Positions 35,901 to 47,900 of a stretch of 64,000 nt of DNA are shown piece by piece. Position numbers and translations under genes: made by a program. Below the pieces are notes generated by a model. The model worked only from the letters and a program-made list of their open reading frames with translations. It was not told the origin of the DNA and did no database searches. Source of the DNA: Argyresthia goedartella (taxonomy: Eukaryota > Arthropoda > Insecta > Lepidoptera > Argyresthiidae); assembly GCA_949825045.1 (NCBI GenBank), contig OX463815.1, positions 29,379,356 to 29,443,355 on the forward strand, read 5' to 3'. Every line of letters begins with the position of its first letter. Position 1 is the stretch's first letter.

Positions 35901-38900
35901 ACCTTGGTGGGGTTAGATATTATCATCAAGTCAAGAAGAGAGGGGGTACAGTGAGGCTGAAAGTGAGTGGCATCAAGGGGAAGAATGTGTAAATTCAAGG
36001 ATTTAACAATGGATTGCAGTTTGGCTGATCGAGCATTGTTTTTAAGGAGGCAGGTGTTAAAATCACCAAGAATAAGAGTAACAGGATAAAGAGGAGACAG
36101 GTCATTAAGAAGAGTTTCAAAAGATTAAAAGTAATCTATGCGAAGAGAGGGGCTGTAGTAAACACCCAGAAGAACTTTATTGTGACGAAGACATATCTCT
36201 AAAAATAAGTGTTCCGCAGAACCAGAGTATAGGCTGGGCGAGTGGCTGATAACTTTGCACGAGATGTCAGAACGAAGGTAGATGGCAACGCCGCCATCAG
36301 CCTTACCCGTTCGATCATTACGAAAGAGCGTGAACCCTGGCAGAGCATACATGGAAGAAGAGAGGGATGGCTTGAGGAAAGATTCGGAGACAAGAATTCC
36401 GTGAATATTCTGGTCAATGAAGGCATCAAGAAGATCAGCGTAGCTGCCGTGAATGCTCTGGGCATTAATATGCACGATGTTGAGATTAAAGCCAAGGGTC
36501 GAGAACACGCTTTTCAGATTATCAGACAAAGAGCCATCCGCCGACAACCCACCTCCCGCACTAAGTGAAACATCGCTATCAGAGCTAGAAAAGAAGCTAT
36601 CGTTAAAATTGTTTAAGGTATTCATAAACTAAATAGATATACATATAAATTATAAAATAAATTTATATTAATAGGATCTACTTTAAAATACTTTTGGTGC
36701 CAAGCCTGAACTCAATCTTTCACTGGGCATGCTGGGAAAGAAATCAAGGTTAACAGAAATCAACTTGCAATAATTATACAGCAAAAAAGTAAAAACAAAT
36801 AAAACACAAACAAACAGCAAATATTCAAGCAATATCGAAATCTCGCTATTGCGTTTCGTTACGCGTCATACAGAATGTTGGTACAGAGACATGACAGTAA
36901 CAAGAAAAAAAAAAAAAAACGTCGCTGTCAAAAATGACAGTTGACAGTGAGTTGGTGGATTCAATTACCTACCATACCAAGAAATTATGAATTAAACGAG
37001 GGTCGGAAGAGAAAACGATAGATAAAAAAAAAAGGAAAAACGTGCCATCTTCACAGAAATTGAAAATACACACATAGTCCACTGCGCGCAGGCATAATCC
37101 GACCGAATGACGGAGGCACTGAAGTGAAGAACACTCGTTGTCGGCGAACTACTTCTTAGCTGCCCCCGTCGTCGATCCACCTCGGCCTCCGCGTGTACGC
37201 TTGGCAGTGGTGGCAGGCGCCCGCGCAGAAGCAGCAGGTGCAGTAGATGTGGACGCAGGGTTGCCCGCTGTCCCGGATTGAGCGGCAGAAGATGGGAACT
37301 TGTCGGTGAACACCAGAAGCTCCTTCATCATTTCAATCTTCTGCCGGGACTTGTCGGGAAGCAGCAGGATGATCCTGCCTTCAGTGGACCAGCAGTTCCG
37401 CATACCAAAATGCTTCCTGGCCGCCATGAAAACCTGATGTCTGGCCTTTGTCAAAAACTCAGACATTGTGATGCCCGTGCCCTTCAAGGATGTCTTGCCG
37501 TTACATGCTTCGGACCGGGTCAATCTAATCGGTGATTCTTCAAATTTTAACAAATGGCCAGTATTTGTGTTCCTAAAACGCTCAGACTAGCTAAAATAAA
37601 TTAGGCAACATACTAGAGAAGTACAGTTACTGATCATCACCATATAAACAAAAAACTATAGCTAAAACAAACAAAAATTTCTTGTACTAGGTACCTATAT
37701 AAAATTTAAAAGTAGGCAGGCAGATAAATAACAATATATAACACATTTGTTTTATAACACAATTGTTTTACAAATGTAATTATTTATTAACACTATAACA
37801 TAAAACAAAATTTCAAAACAACGGGAATGTTTTTCCCAATGTCCCAGTGTCCTCCAGTGGCTGTAGGACGTACTCGTAAGTTGTAGAAGTATTACTAGTA
37901 TCTACCCTGTGAGGCCTGTGATCTATTCAGCTCAGTCGACTGATCTTCATATGTCTGAAACTGAGAAAACCATGTGATTAGGGCGTATCAATCTATTCCG
38001 GTTAGGTAACGACGTAGTGGTAAGGAAATAGAGGTACCTATTCAATTACTGTTGATTGTTAAATATACTTCTATTTCTATAGCCATACTTTCCTCCCCTT
38101 TGTTCTGACAAAATATCTATAAAGGTTAGACACAGATGCAAGCTAGCGTTTATTAGTAGGTTTGGGTGCCGAGGTACCAGGTATATTACTTTTGGCGCGT
38201 TGGCACTAGTCTGGCGCGGCCGGCACCTTATGGCTTTTTACCCCCAGATTGCCCTAGCTTTATTTTACCACAAGATAATGAAAGGAAATGATTAGGTAAA
38301 TACCTACCTTTGAATTGTGTAAAATACAATTCCAGGCCCCACTGCCGCAGATAATCTTCGAAAGCATCTGGGCTGTGCTCGGCCATGGTTCTCTCACTCA
38401 GTTTTACGTAGGTAGCTGACTAAATTAAATAATCTTTTCCGGTTTATGCTGATGAGAGAGATGACAAGCACAGAACAATTTTACTTTGGGGTTTGATGGA
38501 AAACGGAGACATTTCTCCACACGACTGTCCCGAGAGGCGCAAGCGCAAGCGAAAATCAAGTCGTCGCGTCGATCGTAGCAAAATGCAGTTTTTGAAATTC
38601 TTCGCTTTTGCACAGATTAATAAAGAGTTGCTCTTGTCACTGTGCCGCACGGTCGGATTTTGTTTGACAAGACTACATTCAACTCGCGCGAGGACTGTTG
38701 GTAGTTCGTCATCCCGTAAACAAAAGTGTTTGGTTTTAAACAATCAAAATACGGCTATCATAAGATAACGCTATGTTTAGTTCAAAATATATGTTTGTTG
38801 TTAATTACATAAGTTTTTTTGAATTGGAGTTTTGTGTGTAAAAAATAACAAACTTAATTGGGATAATAGTAGCAAGATGTTTGTTTAGTGTTTAACAATA

Positions 38901-41900
38901 ATAATGTTTGATAGTTCAGCAAGCCTTTAGTAACGAATAGTCTAAGAATTAGTATAAACTAAGTAAACATGTATTGTTGCACGTTACCAATACGATCCGT
39001 TACTTCATTATACATGACTAAATTTTAGATTTTAAAGAACCGACCGAACTGAAAATAACCAAACCAGTTATGTGCTTCGTAAATAAACCACTTTAATTAT
39101 TTCAAATTAAGTTTGTTGACGACTAACTGAAGTATGGTTAAAAAGGCGACAACCGAAAAAGTTTTGTTATTAATTTTTTTTCAGCGCGTCCTCGCTCGAA
39201 TGCCGTGCGTTCATAGCAAAATCGTTCTTGAAGTTTGCATGCATGCGTCTCTTACACCTTCAAAAAATAATCATTAACTTGGTAGATATTACATTTCAAA
39301 GCGGCTACAATATTGCAGGCGTTTTATTGTTGTTCCTTTTTTGCCCTTTTACGAAACACTCTGTCATTTAAAACTATCGCGGTCAGCGAATGCTAAAGAG
39401 GTCCTCAATGAAAAACTCAGAGTGATTCGAATGCTTCAGTAATCATCTTTGCATGCAACTTCTACAGAATTCGCATTTCCATTGCAGTTATCGGTAGCTC
39501 TACAGCTCCACAGGTTCACACAAAGAAAAGTAGCAAGAGCGTTCGAGTTCCATAGCATTCATGTCACAATTGCATTAACCTGCAAATGAATACGATTCTC
39601 TAGCATTTAAATTTTTGCCATACAAAGTAATAGTGTCCAAACGTCATACCTACCCACTATTTGGTTACCTTCCGCGAAAGAGTCGACTCTGTTAATAAAT
39701 AAACAATAACTCTCATAGTATACATTTTAGTTTTACGATTTTGTTTTCAGAATTGTAAAAATCTGAAAAGTTCCTAAAACTTTTGTAACATGAAAAACTG
39801 ATTCGGCCATTCAGAATTGTGTATCGCTGGTGCAAGGTACAATGCTTAAACATCTCTAAACATCTCTAGGGCAATCGTCTAAACATCGAATAAGCCGTGT
39901 ACTTGTTATTTTGTTTGTTATGATTAACTTTCACGTGTTAACCTCGGCTACTAGACTGGTATAAGTTAACCTCGGCTACTAGACTGGTATAAGTTAACCT
40001 CGGCTACTAGACTGGTATAAGTTAACCTCGGCTACTAGACTGGTATAAGTTAACCTCGGCTACTAGACTGGTATAAGTTAACCTCGGCTACTAGACTGGT
40101 ATAAGTTAACCTCGGCTACTAGACTGGTATAAGTTAACCTCGGCTACTAGACTGGTATAAGTTAACCTCGGCTACTAGACTGGTATAAGTTAACCTCGGC
40201 TACTAGACTGGTATAAGTTAACCTCGGCTACTAGACTGGTATAAGTTAACCTCGGCTACTAGACTGGTATAAGTTAACCTCGGCTACTAGACTGGTATAA
40301 GGTTGTTATGCATTATCTATACGCAGATTCTTAGTTGCTCACCAACTTTTATTATTAGAAATAGTAAAATACTTTTAAATGTAATGTAATGTTGTTTTTT
40401 TCCCTTCATTTAATGACAATTTATGTCAAAAATTCGCAATCCCTGTCGCTATTACACTTAAAATATGTTTACCAAATATTTATAAATACATGTAAGTATG
40501 CTTCTTTCTCTTGCTTAACACAAGATATACCTTATATTTTTGACCTATTTTTTTGTTACCTTTTTAACCTCATAATCGCAAGTGTGGCAAAAATATACTC
40601 TTAAAAATGAAATTTTATATATTGATTTAAAACCGTTTTGCAAAAGTGGAACGTTTGTATGTGTATGTAGAATGTAGAAAATGTCTATGTGTGCAAAAGG
40701 AGACTGGCAAACGCGGAATAACCATTTTCGTCGTCGAGGGTTAAAAAGGGCCTTTCCTTTTAAGGTTCTGTGCCCTAAAAATATTTATAATTCATTAATA
40801 TTTAATTATAACTTTTACATTATTAATAGCAATGTCTTAAGAAGTAATTTATTAACATTATTAATATCAATGTCTTACGAATAATAATAAGAAGTAATTT
40901 ATAAAGTTAAATGTTGAATTTGATTGTTGCCAAATCAACGTGTAACCCTTCGTAATGCAAATAAATAACTTTACCGCACCCAGTACTTAAAATACATGTT
41001 AAATACAGCCTGCATACATGTTAAGTCGTACTGGAATTGCACATAAGGTATTGAATGACCGTATAAGTCAAAACACCATTTTGACTAAGTGCATTCCTCG
41101 GGTTTTGCCAAATAGGTAAATACATTAGTTAATTTAAATTTAGAAAGGGCATCATTAACTAAATGCAATTTTAACAACTAATAATTTATTTCCATAAAGT
41201 GTTCGTATTTGCAGTAAAATGTCCTGATTTTATTGCACATATGATAAAAAACCGGTCAAGTGCAAGTCTTACTCGCCCACGAAGGGTTCCGTACCACAAT
41301 GGTAGGGATGGTGTGGAGTGAATAGTTTGGATTTTACATAGCAAAATGTTGTTTACAAAGTTATTGGGGCGGCTACTTTCACACTCCATGTACGTAACCA
41401 AGTGCATTCATAAGTTTGTATGTGGTATCGAAATAATTGTTGTACAGGAGCCTTAAATATTTATTTTGTTCTGTTTTTTTAGTATTTGTTGCTATAGCGC
41501 CAACAGAAATACATCATCTGAAAAAAAAACTGGCTAAGTATCTCGGTTCATGAGATTTAGCCTGGTGACAGACGGAGACGGACGGACAGCGGAGGATTAG
41601 TAATAGGGCCCCGTTTGGCACCCTTCGGACCCTAAAAAGCAACAAAGCTGACTAAACAAAAAATATAACCCTGTATTGATCTAAAACATGAATCATTTGG
41701 TGCGCCTAGTAGGTATCAAACCTGCTTTAAACCTTATCAGTAAACTAACACTAATCTAAGTTCCTACCTACTCGTACATTTTAGAGCGGACAGTTTGTTT
41801 TTATATCACCACATTTCAGAATAGTAGCCTGCGGTAAAGAATGCACAGATTATACAGAAACACGTAGCACAAATGCAACACAGAATCGGTCGTTTTGCCC

Positions 41901-44900
41901 TCACCAACTCCAAAATACATTAATCTAAAGTTGTTCCAAAACTTCAAGTCAAAACAACAATAATCTAAAACTGCATCAAGCTCAAGACATGACAGGTGTC
42001 CACGACAATCGAGTGAGATTCCAACTGAACTTCTAAATGCCTCCCACGGACACCACACCCCGTACTGAAGAAGGTATGCTGTGCCTGTCCCGGCACAAGA
42101 ACTGCCCTTGGGACCAGGCCCTCAAGTCTTCCCAGATCGGCTGGTCAGGGCTGCAGTACGCGTGCCTGAAGATTCTGCATCTGTACTGCAAGGTCTTTGA
42201 GAGGGAAGATGTCTTGGATATGGTCATCAGGTAAGGATACGTCATACGTCATCATCGGCAGCTTGTTTCCGCGTCATTTGCCAACTTATCCGGACCTTGC
42301 AACAAACAAACACACATATTTTTTGTTTTATTTTTGATTGCCAGTCGCTTTAAAGGTGACATTTAATTAGCCGACCATATACAAATAATTTTGACCAACT
42401 TTCCCCATGAAACATATGGTCGCAAACGAAAACAAATGGGTCTCCCATTGTAACTTGTAATCTGCTGATCGGGTCTATGTACTGAGGGACGATGTTTTTT
42501 TTAATTTGCGACCATATGTTTCTTGGGGAAAGTTGGTCATAATTATGGGTACTATCATTCCCCAAAATATGGTCTGTTAATTAAATGTGACCTGTATAAC
42601 CTTGTATGGAGTTGTCAAAGTTAATTCGTGAATAATGCTAACTCTCGTTCTATCTGTCAGGCCTTAGACAAGGAAAAGGCCAAAATGATAAATGGACGTG
42701 TCAGTGACGAGTTTAATGTGCTAAAACTACTAATTAATGACCAGTTCCCACCTCAAATGATCACAAAATTCCCAACCCAAGCAACAACAGTTCTATTTAT
42801 CGTGTCAATGTATTTTTTCACCGCGGACGTAATTTCTGCGGGTTCGCCACCGCCACATTACACGGGGTGTTAATGTTTCAATGGCGGATATTGAACGCTA
42901 TAAATATGAGTTAATGGACATCTAATCATCTAAAGGGGTTAATGTGTATTGTGCAGATTTATTTGTGGTCTACAAGGTTTTGATTTGAGCACTTTAAGCC
43001 CAAAACGAAAGAGCTGCGATGGTTTCGTCGGTATAGTTCCTGCCAAGTTTCTCTGGCTCTGAGCGAGTGTTACCTCACCCCACCTTACCCTACGCGAGAA
43101 AGAGAGGTCACTGCCAGCTCAGTGCCACATAAACTTAGCGCGGCCTGTATGAAGTGGGGTTGCGCCAAATATTTCTTTGGCTGAGTGCCGCATGGAGGGG
43201 GTTACCTCTCTTTCTCACATAGGGTGGGAGAGAGAGAGAGAGAAGTTAACCCGTCCACGCGGCACTCAGCCACAGATAAACTTGGCGCGACCTGTAATAA
43301 TTAACTCTCTGGTTGTAATTAGAAAAGGTATGCCAGAAATATCGAGTTTAGCGCATCCACACCTTCTGTTGGTATAGGTAGGTACTAGGTAGGTACTAGG
43401 TAGGTACTAGGTAGGTACATGTTTTTTGTTTTAATGTTGTTTAACCATTTTCGTAAGGATTTAGTGCCAATTGCCATTGATGCAAGACACAGTAATAGCT
43501 TTGTAGGTAATTAGGTAGTTTACTGCTTCTTGTACGACCGGATGTTTATTCTGCAACTTTGTTATATCTTTGACCAACGAACTATCGGAAAAACAATTCT
43601 TACATACCTACCTAACTTTTATGCTTCTCTGCCTTCCTTTGTTGTTTTTCTCTTCGAGACGAAAACTAGGTACTTTCTAGTGTTATGTAATGATACCGAC
43701 TTAAATGAAGAGTGGAGGAAGACCTCGCCAAGTTTCTGAAAATGTAGGGTTTTTGGTTTTTGCTCATATTCTCCACTGTCAGGTAAAAACCCAATAACCC
43801 ATCGCATGTGTAAATTCAGTGAGGAATTTTGTGAAATTGCCGGCCCGGGGCCAGGGCATGTGCACTCGGAAGGACTTTGCGAATACCCAGCCCAGGATTA
43901 GGACACCACATTAGACCTTAGATACCCGATAGTCGTTCAAGGACTGAAACATCGATAGAATAGAACGTGTCATCGAATCAAACGAAGTGCTAACGAGCCT
44001 GTATGCCTATTTACTTAGTGATTTTGCCAGCGGAATAAATGGCCTCATAGGGGCTCGGCTTGGCTTTACTCAACCCATTAGATTGTAGCTTGCTAAAGGT
44101 CGCCAGAGGAAGGTAGGTTGGTAGGGGTCAGGGTTTTTTTTTTTTTTTAATCTTATTTATTTTATAATTATATTTTATTTTATAAGCCATACATCTTATG
44201 ATTATGTCAGCTTAAAAATAATTAACAAAGTTACAGTGCTTACAGTATTACTTTAACAAAAGAAAATAACATTAAATAAATCTAAAATTAGTTAGTTACA
44301 TAAGTATTTTGTAGTGTTCCCATCTGGGTTGATATGATTAAAATCACTTGATTGAAATCAGTATTTAAAATCGCGATAAAAATCAAGTCATTTAAAAAAC
44401 TACTACTAGTAAATAGTTAATAGTTTTTACTGCGACCAAATCAGCCAAAAAGTGTCAAGGGACTTCCCCCGACGCGCGACTGCGGCGCGCAAAAGTGATA
44501 CAGCATTACAATTTGTGCAAGAAAACTATGGAGAGACTGGAATTCGTTTGATGAGTAGCATTATAGCAAAAGTTGAGCCTTTCACCTTTCAGAAAACCAC
44601 CCCTACTGATCGGTGAGCGCTATACCTACATAATATGAAAAAAAGTATGCATATTGGAAGAGAAATTGGATATAGTCAAGAGTCAAGCAACTGATGTGCA
44701 GTTGCTTCTACAGTTTGGGTCGAAGGACTATTGTCGGCATCCAATGTGGTGCTCAGCAAAATAAGAAATAAGTAAAATAAGAAATAGATCAGGCACCGAG
44801 AAGGCGGCCAAATTAGTATTCCTTCTGAAAATACTTAATTCGCACAAATAAAAATATAACATCTGTGAATCTGCTCCTATAAAAATATAACATCTGTGAA

Positions 44901-47900
44901 GACTAGAGGGGGCGAGCGCAGCGAAGCCCCCGAATAGTCTTCGTGTTAGGTTAACATGTCAGAACATAAGAAACGTAAATTCTAAACCCTGTCGGTCTGA
45001 TTTACTATCTGTCGATAGCTGATCAACGAACGGTTTTGACTATCTTACGGTGACATATACGAATTAGCTAGAATTTACCAAATATTTATAAATATGCATG
45101 ATGTATGAACATTTATATTTCCATATATATTTATATTTATTATATTATATTATTTATTTTCTTGCTCCACGAGACGACTTCGCTTCTACTACACAGGATA
45201 ATATATTTTTCACACCTTTCATTCAGAAAATTAAGTTTTTCTCCACGACGAGAGAGATCAAAATGCTACTTTTCTTTTCAAGCTACTTTTTTTAAATTTA
45301 TTGCATATGCAATATGTTGCATTTACGCAATGTGCCAATTGAAAACAGATCTCAATAAAATAATCGATTGTAATTTCATCGTAGTCGATTAAAAACGAAC
45401 ACGTTATATGAAAATTTATGAATTTTTGTTATATTTATAAAAAATGACACAATAAATTATAAGTTTTACTGAAATCAAAACAATCGATGACTGTTATTGT
45501 GATATAATGAATATTGATATCCGACACCATTGAATATTCGATTCGATCATTTTTACACATTGGTAAAAGTAGCACAGGAATATTTTATCTGTGACCTTTC
45601 CCTAATCCTTCAGGATCCGCCATTATAAAAAAAAAGTTTTGTTTACGTTGCTCGATTACTGTAAAAGTGGTGAAAGTATAATTCAAAGTAAAGTTTTTTT
45701 TTTTAGAGCATTCAGTTAAAATTTTCCTCATCGTCGTCGATGTGAAAAGTTGTATGTGTCACTCAGGAGCAAAATTATTTTCTTCATGGGCGTTAACGCT
45801 TGAATCCTTCGTTACGCTCAGGATTCTATTGTAGAATCCTTACCTTCACTCTGGATTCAAAGTATCGCCCTCGCCGTAAATACATCATTTTGCTCCCTTG
45901 TGACACAAATAACTATTTCATACTGAACCGTATTTTCTGTCCTACAATTTTGTTGCTATCTTTATTTACCTTTTTTACCATATCACGACCATTATGTTGT
46001 TATCTGTACATTTCTTACCATATCTACGACCATTACCATGGGCTTTAAAATTTAAAGATCCTTTCTGTAACTGGCTGTAAGTGAAACTCGGGTTACTGAC
46101 AGGTTTGCTCCCTAGTTAGGGGCCAAGCCCACTGATTGCGCCTAAGGCCAGGTCGTTGAATATGACATTATTTAAAACTAAACGAGGAAGAATCGCATAC
46201 AGCAATTGATGTGATTAACTAATATAATAATTATTAAATCATTACCAACAATTGTCGGCAGATCTTGAAGACATTCCAGCTAATGCCGACTTGTTATTAA
46301 TAATATTTTCAATGCCTTATTAGCATAAGAAGTTACTTGACAGACACGCTCCTCATGACACGATTTGTTGTATAATGTAAGATAGAAAATAACAGTTAGG
46401 TTTTGAGTTTAAGTTTTCGGTACAAAGATGTCCGAGTAGGTACCTACTGATAATGAAGTCGGGTTTTGGTAATTTCCCATTGTTATGTTTTCGGACCACG
46501 ATAAATTAGGGCATATGCCCAGCGGTGGGTCGATGTGGGCTGATAGACGACCTGCGTGTTCAGCGGTTGTGGCTCTGCCTACCAAGCGGGAGGTCCCGGG
46601 TTCGCACCCGTTGGGGGTAAAAAAAACCCCAGGTCCACATGTGTGTGACGTCACTGTTGCTGGTTACCACGATACAGGGTAACCTAGTGTGGGGCCAGAA
46701 GAAATGTATGTGCCTGTACGTAAATGTTTATGTTATGTTATGATCACGATGAATTATCCCCGTATGTTTCAGATTTTCCAGAGTACTTGGCTAATTGCAA
46801 GGAATATAAATGATAATAAGTATACTTCAGTTAGATCGATTTCTACAAGTACAGTATCATGGGACCGAGATTTGGGTGCATTTTGTCCTGTTATTATTAA
46901 TAAGATTAGACTACACAAGAACTCAATTTTAATTTAAGATTGATGTTATGGCACCTTACGTGTATTGTGTTTTTCATAAGCCCCAACTACTATTAGATAC
47001 CCTGATTTAGGGTTAGTGGCCCTGATACTCTTTTATGATCGAAATAAGGTAGAAGTTGTACACCTCTCTTTTTCTTCACATACCTACCCACATCTCCAAT
47101 TGCCCTATTTACGCTGGACACGATGTATGGCTCTTGTGATGAACCATCGTCTGACGCATTTTGGATTAAAATACCCACGTGAAGCGTCAAGCTAATTACG
47201 TAGTTTTCAGTCTATTTTAAAACATCCCTCTATAATAGTATTAGACCTAGGAAGTAGGAACTAGGAATGTCAAGTGCATGCTGCCGCCTGTCGCCCCGGC
47301 CAATTTCAGGGTCGAAAGCCTCTAGCCGCCCAATAAAAATAAATCTTACAGTGACATTCCAATGAAATTAATGTAGTCGAGAACGTGACAGTAACGTCAA
47401 AATAACATCGAGTTTGTAGACTGGAGAAGTTCGTATTGTTATAAAACTTTCGTCGCGACATTCTGTATTCCTATTATTTCCTATGTAGTATTTGTGTAGT
47501 CCATGTGGCCTGTCGACACGATAGGTCATGTCACACGAGTGTTACAGTCTTCCAAATCCGTCTTATTCACGCAGTTCATGTTGACGGTTAGTGAAGGGGA
47601 AAACTGGCACTTTTTCATAATTTTGGTAGATTTCAGTTAATGAATAAGGGGTAAGTCCACTGAAGGTGTTAGAAATAGAGCGTCGCAAGATTCCTTTTCC
47701 TCTTTCTTTCGATGTCTCTTCTGGCTGATTACGCCACTCCTCAATGAGAGGTTCTCAGAACACCAACTCACGTATACTTCAGCACTTGTGGCCTGTGCAG
47801 GCGCATGTAAATAAGTATATTTCTTCATTACAGATTATTATTTATTCAATAGTTTCTCTTCATCCTCCTCATTAAGCATTGACTAGCCGTGCATCCTTCA

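Larger units (their letters stand above)
33375..37590 (-). mobile_element. Long non-LTR retrotransposon (LINE), frame-broken
   Basis: From right to left: ORF1 remnant (37553-37149), endonuclease part of ORF2 (36625-35783 with an in-frame stop at 36125), RT part (35649-33667), and a 3' UTR ending near CAATTCTTTATTGCACAG (33378-33395). The 5' end appears truncated near 37590. Jockey/CR1-like group. Confidence 0.85.

Noticed and set aside
36242..36568. Plus-strand 108-codon frame
   Set aside because: Shadow of the LINE endonuclease on the other strand.
38425..38768. Overlapping frames on both strands, including a basic plus-strand one
   Set aside because: Short, mutually overlapping, no splice support or recognisable motif.
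39937..40300. CRISPR-like regular 28-bp repeats
   Set aside because: Head-to-tail copies without spacers in an animal genome; a minisatellite.
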